From: Rhizophagus irregularis | Lineage: Eukaryota; Glomeromycota; Glomeromycetes; Glomerales; Glomeraceae | Reading direction: 5' to 3' | Assembly: GCF_026210795.1 (NCBI RefSeq) | Contig: NC_089457.1 | Coordinates: forward strand, 310,001 to 374,000 | DNA length: 64,000 bases | Part shown: piece after piece, positions 10,961 through 24,081 of the stretch | How the letters are laid out: every line of letters begins with the position of its first letter | Numbering within the stretch: the first letter of the stretch is position 1 | Program-made: the position numbers and the translations under genes | The notes under the pieces: model-generated | The model's input: the letters and a program-made list of their open reading frames with translations, nothing else | Database searches by the model: none | What the model was told of the DNA's origin: nothing

Positions 10961-13900
10961 TTTAAAAGTGGTAAGTTTCGTTGCGAAGCTTACCATCTTT
11001 TTTTTCATTTTCTTTAACAGAAATACTAAATTTTCTTTTTCTTTATTTTTTTTTTTGTAGGTTTCAAGGGATTCAATTAGAAATGTTAGAATTTGAAAAT
11101 GGTGAATTTCTTTGTGAAGCTTTGCCATTTTTTTTCTTTTTTATAGAAACGTTGTTATTTTTAATAGGATTAATTAGATTAATATAGCTTTAGTATAGAT
11201 TGTTATAATGTAATTTAATAAAATAATTTGTTATTCAATAACATTTAACATTGACATATTAACATAAATAATAAAAGATTGATATGATGTAAAATAATGT
11301 ACATCGTAATGTATGGGCAATGAACATCTTGATTTGGTGATGAACATCAAATGTTGCATCGGTAGTACATTGCAGGGTCCGATGTTCAGCATTTCTTTAT
11401 GATGTACATCAAGTGACTGATGTACATTTGATGAACATTTTTCCCGTGACTTCCTGATGCTAAACCTTATTCTGTCATTTCTATACCACCTACTTCCCCA
11501 TCTGACAATCCTGCCCATACACTTCCTCAACATATTATTGATGATTTAAAGGCACAGATCAAAGAGATCGCTAACACCCTACGTACTCTAGAGGAAATGA
11601 AACTGTCTCTTGGATGAATGATACTATCACGTCCCATGAGTATAGGCTAACTGAGCTTGAATCAATGATGAATTATGACAACCCTGGTGACTCTGATTTG
11701 TATCCGCCTCGTGATGATCATGAAAATCAAAATCATTCTTATGATAATGGATGGGATGATGCCCCAACCCAAGACATGAATTCTGGATTCAATCTTCCTC
11801 CTCATACTTCACCTTCTCTCATGGACACTTCTCCTGATGCTTCTTTCTCAGCTCTGAATCCTAACTCCGTCTTATCAAGAAGACATGTCCCGTTACCTAA
11901 CTCCCAACCTACTATTATTGCTCCCGATGCTAATACTTCCCATTTGCAATTGGAGATTTCTAATGTCACCAATACACAAAAGAATCTTTCTGCCCAACTT
12001 GGTTCGATTATGGAAAAATTGGACTCCTTCTCTCCCTCAAAACCCTCCCCTTCCAATGATTGAACACCAATTTATATCGGGTGCTTCACAGGGATCTCAC
12101 CCCCCTGACAGTGCGCTACTTAATATTAATAGTCCTAATAACTCTCCTTCTTTGTTTTCCCCTCTTATTAATTTTGGACAAATCAATGTTAATGGTTTGT
12201 GCTCCCCTGTTCGTCAGTTGCATTTGTTAAATTATTTCTCCATTCTTCTTTTGGCGTTTTATCTTTAAATAATACTCGTCTTACTTCTTCTAGTGCTAAA
12301 TTTATTTATCAAATTGAACATTCCCAACATAATTTTAAGTTCTATTGGGCTCCTTTCCCTTCTAATTCACAACCTCATGATGGTGTTGGTCTTTTACTTC
12401 GCCATCTTTTACATAAACATGTTCAGAAAATTGATCCTTGGAAAGGTCGCCTTTTAAAATTAGATCTTTTTTTCCATCAAACAAAAATTTCTATCATTTC
12501 TGTTTATATTCCTCCCTATTATTCTGTTCACTATAAAGAACGTGATGCTGTTTTTGTCCAACTTAATTTATGGTTTGATAAAGCCCGCTCTAATAACTAT
12601 CACGTAGTCATCCTTACTGATTTTAATGCAGATGAAATTTCACATTCACATCTTCCTCAACATCATTTGAAAATTTTACGATCACTTTTTTCTCGATATT
12701 TTACGGATCATCAATCCCATATTTCTTCAATTTCAGGTCCTAGTCCTACTTTTTATCATCAGAATGGTTCTTCAAGACTTGATTATATTTGGTCATCCCC
12801 TGGATTTCCTGCTCCCGGTCTTTTCTCTTATGTTGAATCTTGTCCTATGCTAAACGATAATCAATTTACTGATCATCGTGTGCTCTTTACGGCCTTTGAC
12901 TTTAGCTCATGTTTCGCTACTTTATCCAAAGCTAGATTAAAACAAAAAAGCGAACAACACACCATTTTTCTTTACAAGAATTTAAAAGAAGATACTTGGG
13001 ACACCTTTTCTAATGAAGTAAACTCACGTCTCGAGTTGTATTTGGCCACACACCATCCTTCCGTATCTTCACTTTCAGCTCTTTCCTTGGACAAACTTTG
13101 GCACGCTCTTAAACGCTCTATTCTTGGTGGTGCCATTGATTCTCTACCATTTCAACATGTATCCAATACTCATCACCATAAATATTCTCCAGAACTTATG
13201 AAGCTTATTGCTATCAACAAATTCTTGGATAGATTATTGTTTAAATTGACCACATCTCGGACTAATCATCCCGCTCAAATTTCACAAATGATTAATTCTT
13301 TACCTACACAATTGATTCTTTTGAAATCTCTTTTAACAGATTATACTATACCTATTTATAGTACAACACCACTTCCTGCTTTTGTTAAATTTTTGCGTTC
13401 CCAAAAAGCTTTGGTCTCTGCTTATCTTTCCACGCAATTTCATCAGCATCGTGTGAATTCCATTGAATATTATACTGCTCTTAGAGATGAACATTTCTCT
13501 TCATCGCCAGGTTCCTTTATTTCTTCAGCCCTGTCAGTGGAACATCGCTCTATCGTTCTTAATAGAGTTTTAGTTGTAATTGACTCCAAACCCACTTTAC
13601 TTACCGAACCTTCAGATATCAAACAAGCTGCCATCAAACATTTCCAATCAGTTGTTACTCCTCCTTTGATCCAATATTCTTCTATTGACGAATTTCCTCC
13701 ACGTTGGCAAAGAGCATATACTCCTCTTTCTGACATTAACTCATCTTTATATAACTCGGTCATGTCTCCTATCCTGGACGTTGAATGGAAGAACATTATC
13801 AACTCTATGCCTAATAACAAAGCCTCTGATCCTTCTATGATCTCGTATAAGATGCTCAAACATTTAACTGGAGAAGCTTTCAATTTGTCCCTTGTATTAG

Positions 13901-16900
13901 CCAATGCCTGCCTCATTCATGGAGATATTCCTGCTGATTGGCGTGAAGCGCTTGTTTATCCCATTCCGAAGCCTCATAAATTTGACGCTCAATTAAAGAA
14001 TACCCGACCTATCACTTTATTAGAAACCGTTCGGAAATGTGTGGTCAAGGTTGTTACAACTCGTCTTTCAATAATCCTCGCTGACAACCAAATACTTCAG
14101 GGTGGTAATTTTGCTGGATTACCAGGTGGATCCACTGACATTCCTATCAAAATGCTTGATGCAATTATTCATCAACGCCGCTTTGATAAAACTGATGACC
14201 AAGAGTTATGGATTGTTTCCCAAGACATTTCTAAGGCCTTTGACTCGATTGATCTAAATATGCTCAAATTGGCTTTAATCCGTTTACATATCCCGCCTTT
14301 GTTGATAAAATTTATTATCAATCTTTTTACAAGACGCAATAACAAAATTATTACTCATTATGGTGATACTTCCGGATATAGAGTTAGAATCGATATTGAC
14401 CAGGGTGAAATTATTTCCCCGTTATTATGGGTGATTTATTTGGATCCTTTGCTTACAACACTTAATCGAGAAGCTTGTGATCCCTTCCTTTTGAAATTTT
14501 CTGCATTATTGGATTATTCCCCGATTGAATATGAACAACATAACTTTCCTGTTTCGCATATTACTTTTATGGATGACTCTACTTTGATTGCTTCGTCTAA
14601 ACGCGGAATTGAAGATCACCTTTCTATTACAGCTGAATTTTATACTTTAAATAATACTCAAGCTAATTCAGCTAAATATATCCTTCTTTCTTCTGAACAA
14701 TTTTCTCAAACTATAGTGTTTGATCTCTTCCCATCTCCTTTAATCCAAACTTGTACCCTTACTTTAAAAGCTTTAGCTTTATCCAAGTCTTTTCGCTTTT
14801 TAGGTGTCTGGTTTTGCCTTTCAGCTTCTTCTCGCTTTGTTCATGATCAAAGTACTTCCATGGTCAAAGACATGGCTGCTTTACTCAGTCCAAAAAACTT
14901 TTGGCACAACATGTGGCTTATCTTTATAACATTGTCTTACTTCCAAGGCTAGAATTTCGCCTACAATCCACATTATTTGCTGAATCCACCATTAATCGCA
15001 TGGTTTCTCCAATGCTTTCTCTTATTCGACAAAAGGCTGGTTTAGCCTCAGTCACTCCTCTTTCCGCGCTTTTCACATTGTTACCGTTCTCTATTCAACA
15101 AGCATTTGGTCGATTTCTATCATCTCATGTGGCTTCATGGCAAAAAATTTTTTCTCACCCTTTACATAAAACCTTTGCCAATTATATAATTACTTATCTC
15201 CAAAGCTTCCTAGATTGTGATGCCTGTCCTTCTACTATTGACTTGGAACCATAGTCCCATACATTTTCCTTGCGAACACATTCTTTGTTTAATTCTTTAT
15301 TATTCTCTTCTCGATTGAATATCACGTGGTCTTTATTGTTTTGACCTCCGAGAAAAGATTTATGTCTGGCAATTCCACTCTGGTCGATTTTACCGAAAGA
15401 CTTATTCACTTCCATGAAAAATGTTCGAAAAAATTTTTGTACTCGTTTCCTTGCCCAATTGGTTACTCCATGTGACTCTCGGCTTCTTCCATGGAAAGAT
15501 TTACGCTTTCTTAAACGAATTTCAAACAAAGGATCTGTACCTGCTTGGTTTACTTATTTATTTAATTTAGTTGTTATTTCTAATTCTTCTTCTTTTTTTC
15601 TTTTACCGCAATTTAGAATACCTCATTCCTATACTGTTGCTTCTATCTGTTCTATAGATATTAGTCGAAATTATTTGTTTAATCCACAATGGGCTATTTC
15701 TTTTAATCGCGATACTAACTCTTTCCTTGTTGGCCGTGTGATCATTACCTATTCTGCTCTGCGAAATGAAGCTCTTATTTCACATTGGATTGCGTCATCT
15801 GTCGATGACTTATTATCAGAATTCACTGCATGCCAAGGTTGTGCCTCTGCTATTCTGCGATCCTCTACTTCCAAAACATTGCTTAAACGATGTCCCTCTG
15901 AAAAACGCTTCTCTTATGTGCCTTTATCAAGTCTTATCCGTTACCCTACGAAGCCTCATACTTATATACATGCGGATACTCGTTCGGTCTCACTTTCCGC
16001 TTCATTAGGCTATGCCAAATGTCTTTTACTATTTTATCTTTTTGCTCCAGTTCGGCTACCTCCTATGCTTAACCAAGTGTCTAGGATTTCTGATATCCTA
16101 CTTCCTTCTTCGGTGTCTACACTGTATATTGATGGATCCTTCCTTCCTCCTTCTAGTCATCTGACACCTTCGATGGCTTATGCATGGACTGCTATCGATT
16201 CTGATAGTTTTATTCTTGAATCTCATTATAACACCATTCCTTCCCTCTTTCCCTCTGCATTGCGTCCCAAAATTTTTGCCTTATTGCATGGATTGGACTC
16301 TCTCCCTCGGTATTCCAAGATTACTGTCACTACTGATTGTGCTCAATTAATTTCCTTATGGTCTACATATGTGGATGCTCCGTTCAATCCTAAAATGCTC
16401 AAAGAATTCAACCACTTTCTATGGTCTTGGACACGAGCTATTATCTCACAAAAGAATCTAAAAGTTACTTTAAACAAGGTTCCTGCTCACGCTGACGATT
16501 CTTTGAATAACCATGTTGATGACTTAGCGAAAGCTGCTCATACAGACTCATGTCTTTCCTCTATTTCACCTGTAATTTTGGCTCCTTACTTTTTACAATT
16601 TAATTCTTTTCCTGTGGATATGAATATCCGGAAATTCATTGGAGATATTTTTGACGCCAAGAGTCTTTTGACTCTTGCTTTATTACCAAGATTCAATCTT
16701 AATTCCTCTATTTCAGATATTGATTGGGCTTGTATTAAATTTTGTTTTAATAATAAACAATTACAATCCTCCCATCGAAATGGTCGGTCTGAATTTTGTG
16801 CTTTCCGTATCAAGATTTTATTGGATATGCTTCTGACACTCACAACTCTTCAAAGACGAAAGCCTTATATCTATGATCCGAGTTGACTCTGTCCTCAGTG

Positions 16901-17612
16901 CAACTCCTCTCCCGAGACTTTAGACCACTTATGGACTTGTCCTTATATTTTACCTGAATTTAGTCCTTTTAATACTTTTAAAACACTTCTGCTGGACCTT
17001 AGAACTGTTTGTCTTGGAAAATTTCTCTCCGCGACTCCTTTAAAATCTTTACCGGACTTCTTTGCTGTGGAATTTATGGCTATGGATTGTTGGGAATGTG
17101 ACCCTCCTTCAAATACTTGTCTGCGACTTGCACGTGAACTTATACCAATGTCTCTTACTAGTTTTCACTGGTCGAAATCATTTCTTTCGGCATTAATACC
17201 TTTCGTCAAAAGTTCGTCATCATCGTCACGTGATTCGTCACACATTCGGCTAATTACAAAATTCAGAAAAATTTTGGCATAAATCAACTGGTCGATTTTT
17301 GATCGATTTTTGGTTGAGCTGTAACATAAAAAAAAACCATAAATCGACCAATACTTCTTTTTTATCGATTTTTATTAATAACAACGATCGACTTAAAACT
17401 TTTTTGACGATTTTTAACTGATTTTTTAATTAATTTTAATTAATATCAATAAATAATAATGACATATAAGTAAAATAAGAAAACACTGAAGTTAAAGATT
17501 CGTCAAATTTTATTGTAAATCAATTTATTCGTATTATTTATTATTAAATAACCAATTCCATAAAATTCATTAAACAATTATTGTAAAGAAAAATTCTGTA
17601 GCTTTTAGTAAA

Positions 17613-18496
17613 TTACCGAATGTGAAACTTGCGATTTAATGGATTTATCGCTAAATATTCAGTTGCGTTGCGGTTAGAAGAAATTTTATATTTAGCGGGC
17701 ACAAATCGGCAAAGAATGTTGTGTACTGGAATAATACAATCCCTACTTTCAGGAAAAAAATCTGTTTTCCATAATTCAACATTGCATGTTTCCATTTCTT
17801 CAGTATCATCAATACTAAAATGATACCGAATATTTGCTGTGTTTGCTGGTCAGTACCACCTAATAAAAGCCAAATAATGCTCAGTAGGTCCATTTGGCAA
17901 GTCAATTTCATGCTTGAAATAATACTGGACTTGTCCAGGATTACGATCGACTTCTCCATCAGTCGTTATGAATTTGGCTAATACATATGAACTTTTTATG
18001 TGTCGAAATGACAACGCGGAGCCAAACACCTCAGATCCAATACGACATCTCCCAAATTTATCCATTTTTACACGAATAGTTATCGCATCTTGCTCTATAG
18101 CATCAGATGGTTTTCGGAAATTATACATTTCATATGTAGCAATATAATAATCGATCATTAAATCGAGCATCGATTGTGATAATACTACATTTTCAGAAGT
18201 AGGTCTTAACATTTCACCAGGAAACGCTTCGCATCCAGTAACAGTAGATTCCTGGATATTTTTTGAATTTAGCCAAAACCTTTCCATTTCATCTGAAGCG
18301 AATTGGTCATTTTCTGATAGTAATCCAACGGTAGGATGATTTTCGAGTAATTCAAGACTTTTCATCTGAGCGCTAGAAGTAATGATATCTCTGATTCGGT
18401 TATCATTCATTAATCGATGCATTAGTTCTGGTTCAATTTTTCTGTTACTGTTCGGTAATGATCCTAAGGGTTGTATTTAAAAGAAAATTTAAAACC

Positions 18497-18547
<51 letters not shown>

Positions 18548-20843
18548 GGCCAGTGTATCTTACCGAGTATTCCATTCATGCGTTCGAATGAAAAACACCA
18601 GAACGCATACAATGGGCTGAAATCATGACAACATTCAGACAAATGAAGCGAGAGATGTAGATTCGGCGTAATTTTATTCCTGCCGTATTGTACCTCAATG
18701 AGCTTTATTATTTTAACAAGTCGTCTATGGGCTTCCTGCAACATGTCAGATTCTATAATCTGACTTACCAATATCGAACAAATTCTGACAAAATGAGTCA
18801 GAATTTTTCTATCTTCAGCTGAGAGATGGTCCCAAAGCGATACTGTGGCATAAATTGTGAAAAAATTTCGCCACTGGTCAGCAGTGAAGTTAGAAAATCC
18901 TTCCCCGCAGTCGATTTTGCCAGGAATTCGACCCAAATCGACCGGAACTTGAAATCGATTCATTTGTTTTTGAACTTCATTGAGCATGCTTGAAGTTAAG
19001 ATTCCCTGATCGACCCAAATTCGCTTCACAATCCATTTTGCAATGTCTAAAAATAGACAATGCATTAGATCAATGATAGTGAAATGAATTGGATCGAAAT
19101 AAGGCAAGCGAAGTAGTTCTGACCATCTTACTCCAGTCTGTTTAACGAATCTCTTTCTTGATGCGTCTGAATTACACCATCGCCAGCTAAGTGCGTTTTG
19201 GAGATGTTCGTTTGAATCCCTGGCAACAAACCAATCCTCCATATCTCCCATTCCAGCAAAATTATGCTGATGATTTTCATAATTTGCCTTTTTCTGGCAT
19301 CGGTGGCAAGAAACCAATGCAGAAACGTGCCCACAAATTTTTCTCGCAGCGGGTATATCGCACGATACCATTATCAACGCTGCACGAATTTTTTTTCCTA
19401 ACTGATGCTCATATGTTCGATTTAGAATAATCCCTTCCCAGAGGGATGTCAGCTCATTAACAATTGGTGCAAGGTAATGATTAATTTATGTAGACTCACT
19501 TCGTTCAGACCCAGTAGCATTCCAAGGAGCAGCAAGTTTTCTCGCTTAAATCGTATGTTATGCGGCAAATTACAGATAACTGTATAAATGGCTCCGGTAC
19601 TATGATTAGTTCCATCGAATGGCTGAAACCAGTCAACATTCAACATGAGGCCAAGATGCGAGTCGGCAACCTCATTTCGGAAAAAATTTAACGAATCATC
19701 GTTGTTTGTATCTTTGAATTCTTTCCATATTCGTCCATCATAAATATCGGATAAAATATTATCTGAATTTGATCGATTTGCCCAATGTTGGAGGGATTTC
19801 TCGAATTCAGGTCGACAAAACATATCAGAAAGTTGTTGTCGAAATCCAGCAAATGGGTATATTGATTCGGCTTGAACTCTTGAAACATCGATTTGTCGTG
19901 ATAAAGGTGTGTCGCAAGTGCGTGTACCTCGGTGAGACGAGTTTGGGAACTCGATATGGTGGCATTTCATAACCAATAAACTCTTGTTTTGACGAAAGTT
20001 TTCTACATCCTGTTTATTATAGAGTTTGTGGCATTTTGTACATGGAACAAATCTCTGAAATCGGTCTTTTAGGCCAAGTACTTTTTTCGCTAGGTAAAGA
20101 GAATCTGGAAAAGTTCTAAAATTTTCACCACCGATTTCGTTTAGAACTATTTTTATGAACTTTATTAAAGATTCGGTTGCCGTTTCTGGGATATTATATG
20201 TTATACGGTAGTTCATTATCCACAATAAAATCCATGAAAATTTATCATCGATCGGATTTTCTTCGGCATCCATGTTGGCTTGATACGGAGGAGGTGAATA
20301 ATCTTCAAAAATTTCGTTGTAAGATTCATTATTTGATTCGCTACCCAAAGACATTTCAGTGTTTTGTTCGCTAGTATTATATACGTCCGATTCGATATTC
20401 AAACTTGTTGATTGAGGCATAGGATGGCTTGTATATCTTACACGCCTCCGAGGTAAAAAAGAACAATTAACATCTATGTCCCCGGGTATTTGTAACCTTT
20501 GACTTTCGGTGTATCCCCCGAAATCCGACCCTGATGTCGAAGTCTGATGAACGTCAACATTTACTTGAGGTAATTCAATATTTTCGGTAATGTCTTGTTC
20601 ACTAGTTTCTTGAATTATCGAAAGAGCTTCGTCCTCACTTGATTCGTCTTAATTCAAATCATTCGTTTCGCCTCCTGTCTCGTGTAGAAGCTTTGTTCGT
20701 TCCAATACCAATTTTCCATTACAATTATTGCAATAACAAGGAACTTTCTTCCTTTTGCGAGGTTTTTGGAATGAACGTCTACGTTCATTTTTTTTTTGAT
20801 TGCCAAGAATGCTTGAAACCGATCTCCTTCTTGTCATTTTCAA
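17613..20843 (-). pseudogene. CACTA1 transposase (Tnp2/Transposase_21-like), nearly intact
   Basis: The protein starts at about 20843-20837 (MKMTRRRS) with a Lys/Arg-rich N-terminus and a CYCNNCNGK zinc-binding-like motif, also found in the CACTA2 protein (CNCKKCNGK). Core motifs are LPYFDPIHFTIIDLMHCLFL and GFSNFTADQWRNF, then LHLSLHLSECCHDF...FSFERMNGILG, as in fungal CACTA transposases. A 100-bp intron (18464-18563) follows GILG. The C-terminus has a cysteine-poor beta-rich tail with IIPVHNI. Damage: TAA near 20650, a one-base frameshift near 19490 (LHK/INHYLAPI), and TGA near 17849 after FIRWY, where CACTA2 has WYLPAED. Such transposases cut at CACTA ends; this copy is probably inactive. 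It is divergently oriented to the gene at 21806. Confidence 0.87.
18464..18563 (-). other. Intron in CACTA1 transposase with (ATT)n microsatellite
   Basis: On the minus strand the donor is CTCG/GTAAGATAC and the acceptor is CCCTTAG/GAT. Splicing joins GILG to SLPNSNRKIEPELMHRL in frame. The intron contains about 18 ATT/AAT repeats (18500-18546). CACTA2 has an intron at the same place (after GILG, near 56600-56670). Confidence 0.8.
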
Positions 20844-20884
20844 TTGACGAGTTTTGAAGTTAATCGCTTCAATAAATCAAATAA

Positions 20885-21500
20885 TCGTTTAAAACTTTAC
20901 TACAATTTGTAAAAATTTAACGTCAATTCGATTAATTAATTAATTTAACTGCGGTCGTACTAAATCGAATATTTTGATATCAATTTGATAAATTAAATCG
21001 GTTAAAATTTGCAAAAGTATATTGTACTCGATAAATCATTTTTAATTAATTAATTGATTTAACTGCAGTCGTACTAAATCGAATATTTTGATATCAATTC
21101 GATAAATTAAATCGACTAAAATTTGCAAAAGTATATTGTACTCGATAAATCATTTTTAATTAATTAATTAATTTAACTGCGGTCGTACTAAATTGAATAT
21201 TTTGATATCAATTCGATAAATTAAATCAACTAAAATTTGCAAAAGTATATTGTACTTGATAAAACATTTTTAATTAATTAATTGATTTAACTGCGGTCGT
21301 ACTAAATCGAATATTTTGATATCAATTCGATAAATTAAATTGACTAAAATTTGCAAAAGTATATTGTACTCGATAAATCATTTTTAATTAATTAATTGAT
21401 TTAACTGCTATCATACTAAATCGAATATTTTGATATCAATTCGATAAATTAAATCGGTTAAAATTTGCAAAGTATATTGTACTTGATAAATCATTTTTGT
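20885..21500. repeat. 114-bp tandem repeat, about five copies, in the bidirectional spacer of CACTA1
   Basis: The marker AACTGC[GA]GTCGTACTAAAT occurs at 20947, 21061, 21175 and 21289, with a variant at 21403, so the period is exactly 114 bp. Each unit also contains AATATTTTGATATCAATT and TTGTACTCGATAAATCA. It lies between the two divergently transcribed CACTA1 genes. It may hold promoter elements or transposase-binding sites; this is inference. Confidence 0.92.
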
Positions 21501-21805
21501 TGAAAAATTAAAATTGATGATCATTTCAGTTCGGAAGACACGATAAATAAACTTTTATTTATCAAATCAGCTTGTGAAAGTTTGTCAAAAGCTTAATAAT
21601 AAACTTATAAATTCTATAAAAACTTGTCTGATCATTAACTCGTACGTTCTCTTTCTCTTTTCTTCTCATCTCATTGAAATTTAAGATAATTTTATTTCAT
21701 TTTCATAATAACTGGTAATTTGTAACTTTCGACCATATGATATATAATTACTTTTGATTTGCAATTTCCTATTTTAACCGTAAGAAAATTTATTGATATA
21801 TAGAA

Positions 21806-24081
21806 ATGAGCCGAAACAAGAAAAAATCGTCAAATAAAAGAAAACTTCACAAAGCATCTAAGAAAGTGAACCGGGACCGAACTTCAACTACTCCTAGTAC
21901 CGGACAAACTTCAACTACTCCTAATACCGGACAAACTTCAACTACTCCTAATACCGGACAAACTTCAACTACTCCTAATACCGGACAAACTTCTACCCCA
22001 AAAAAAGTTGATATATTGATTGTTTTACGTTATTCCGTTCCGTTATTCAAAGGTGTATCATTTATACTTACTATACCAAAAAAATTAATTAATACAGAAA
22101 TAAATCAATACGAAAAATCCGCAGCAAAAAATAAAACACCTGATGAAGAAATCGTCGAAGTGGATTGTGGACAAGCTTCAACTACTCCTAATACTGGACA
22201 AACTTCTACCCCCAAAAAAAGTCGATATATTGATTGTTTTGCGTTATTCCGTTCCGTTATTCAAAGGTGTACTTACTATATCAAAAAAATTTATTAATAC
22301 AGAAACGAATCAATACGAAAAATCCGCAGCAAATAGAGACGAACTGTCCGATGAAGTAGAAATCGTCGAAGTGGCTCGTGGACAAACGTCAACTACTCCT
22401 GCTACCAGCCAAGTTTACCAAAAAAATTATCGAGATCCATTTGTCCTTGATATAAGTCAAGTTCTAATGGAATCTCGTCAAAAGTCAAAAACAAGTCGAG
22501 ATCTGGAAGAATCCCATACCGATAAAGAAATGGCCAGTGCGCATTTTCCGAAAAGTTCTTTTGAACATACCAGAACTATTAAACTACGAGAATTGTCTTT
22601 ATCTCGAATGCCGCATAGGGATTCCTTATCACGAGAGTTTTTACCATATGATTTTTCTTCGAGTTCCGTTGAACCATCAGAATCATTGGCGTATAGATAC
22701 AATAATAGTGATTATGAAAAGTTGAAGAGAGGTAATGAACTGTGACACATTTTAATGTATTTAACGAATTTTTATCAAATATTTTACGTTATTTAGAACA
22801 TAGTCAGCTCCGTGACGAGCATGCTTATTTACAAGGCAGAATGTGCGAGGTCTATAGAGAGTTAAAAGAAATTAAAGGCGAATTAAATGAACTTCAGCAA
22901 GATTATATCAAATTACATTCCCATAATAAGTATATCAATCACGAAAATGAAGTTCTTCGAGCCGAGATTAATAATCTCAAATCACAAATATCGAGCCAAG
23001 ATGATGCCGATGTCGAATCGTCGGAAAGTGAAAGTAACGACAATGATAATAGACCTGGCAAAAAAAGAAAAGTCGCGAGACGTCAAATTGATCAATCAGA
23101 CGACGATTCTGAAACTGACGAAGAAAATGCTAGAGTTCGTTAGAGATTGACAGATTTTGCATTTTACACGATTTGAATATCCTTCTTACGAATCTTTTAT
23201 AAATTATTATAGACTGAAATGAAGGTAATATTAAAAACGATGCCTCCTGAATTAACGTTAAGATACGATGAAAAATTTACAAATGAGACGAACGCGGACA
23301 TTTTACGACAATTAATACCACGATTGATTGCTTCCATGAAGCCTCGATTTAGTCCTTTGTATAAGCAGATAAACGATTGGTTAGCTGCCTTACACAAGCA
23401 TCGTAGAGCACGACTTTTATATGTTGAGCGAGGTGTAATTGATAAAGATAACAGAAGACTGCATAAAAACAACAGATTGAGCGAGGTAGAATCTGTCTTT
23501 TTACTGTCATTTCGAAATTGATACTAAACATTCGTTATATTTCAGAAAAAATCGCGTAGAGTCAAGGATGCTATTTCCCTTTTTAAACGTAATGATGATC
23601 GAGTAAAGGATTATGATAAGACAGAGGTCCTAAACATTCTGAAAGATACTCGCTACCATTCACCTGAAGACTTAGAAACGGATAAAGAACAACCGGATGG
23701 TAAAAGAAAAATTATCGTTTATAACCTTAGTTGGCGTTCCGATGAGGTATAATAATCTTTTTTTATCGTATTTTATTAAAAACATCAACTAATTTTATTT
23801 GTTTTAATGACTTTATGACTTTACAGCTTATCAATTTTCTCCGAAACGTCTTGGATACTCACGTATTTTCTCTACAGACGGTGCAATTAACGAGGGGGAG
23901 AAACTATGATGACGAAAGCTATTGTATCACCTCACGACACCCTAAAAATGCTCCAGAATGGGCATACAAAACTCAAAATACGCCCGTCAATACGGATTTT
24001 TCTGGTCCTGATACTCCGGCTAAAAATCGTGAATCGCAGTCACAAACTGATAATAATATTCAAACCAAACATAATGATTGA
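21806..24081 (+). CDS. CACTA1 second gene: Lys-rich, coiled-coil protein of unknown function, multi-exon
   Basis: This starts MSRNKKKSSNKRKLHK, basic and NLS-like, followed by 9-residue repeats of TSTTPNTGQ. Likely introns are GT-AG: about 22732-22803 (joining EKLKS to QLRDEHAY), about 23487-23545 (NRLSE to KKSRRVKD), and about 23749-23825 (SWRSDE to LINFLRN). The exon at 22804-23143 is a heptad-rich coiled coil ending in an acidic tail and a KKRK cluster. The joint between it and 23219 is not resolved. The block RYHSPEDLETDKEQP...KRKI...WRS, followed by NAPEW, recurs in CACTA2 at 60210-60530, so the protein is conserved between diverged elements. A DNA-binding partner of the transposase, like TnpA of plant En/Spm, is an analogy only. 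A duplicated segment in the first exon region carries a frameshift, so this copy may be damaged. Confidence 0.6.
21882..21994 (+). repeat. 27-bp minisatellite encoding TSTTPNTGQ repeats
   Basis: There are four consecutive copies of a 27-bp unit (ACTTCAACTACTCCTAATAC plus CGGACAA), in frame with the CACTA1 second gene. A further diverged unit begins at about 22170. Confidence 0.9.
21983..22390 (+). repeat. Direct duplication of ~190 bp inside the CACTA1 second gene
   Basis: Two copies start with ACTTCTACCCC (21989 and 22201) and end with ATCGTCGAAGTGG (about 22163 and 22375). They share GATATATTGATTGTTTT and TTCCGTTCCGTTATTCAAAG. The second has lost codon phase relative to the first by a short indel. 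Confidence 0.85.

Larger units (their letters stand above)
8875..11459. mobile_element. 2.6-kb TIR element inserted in L4 ORF1, non-coding, with intron-like modules
   Basis: The ends are inverted repeats: CATCAGGAAGTCACGGG at 8875 and its complement ending at 11459. Similarity continues to about 37 bp with few mismatches (AAAAAT[A/G]TTCATCA[C/A]ATGTA). Subterminal motifs of the type GATGTACATC/ATGTTCATC recur on both sides. LINE ORF1 sequence continues directly on each side, so this is a real insertion. The flanks share only CT, so the target-site duplication is unresolved and the superfamily is unknown. No transposase is present; the interior is a pyrimidine-rich stretch (9125-9514) followed by the module array 9515-10960. 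Confidence 0.85.
7352..12063 (+). pseudogene. LINE L4 ORF1 (RRM and zinc-knuckle protein), broken
   Basis: This corresponds to ORF1 of L3 (33480-35501). The start is placed at MTTPPAP (7352), because the L3 product also starts with a short Pro/Ser/Thr-rich tail. In-frame TGA codons lie at 7709-7711 (in the context ERxPSPD) and at about 8702 (HSRSxSNSRS); both fit CGA to TGA changes. An RRM-like fold is seen at about 8040-8260 (LFVTDIPLFL, AFSRYG), and a zinc knuckle of CX2CX4CX4C form (CHVCGRPGCFPSVC) at about 8530. The frame is then interrupted by a 2585-bp element (8875-11459) and resumes at 11460. Its C-terminal part (11614-12063) contains another stop upstream and ends with ATGATTGA overlapping the ORF2 start. 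ORF1 proteins of this type bind LINE RNA; this copy cannot make one. Confidence 0.85.

Noticed and set aside
8875-11459. Assigning the TIR element to hAT or Tc1/mariner
   Set aside because: No transposase, no 8-bp or TA duplication; only CT is shared by the flanks.
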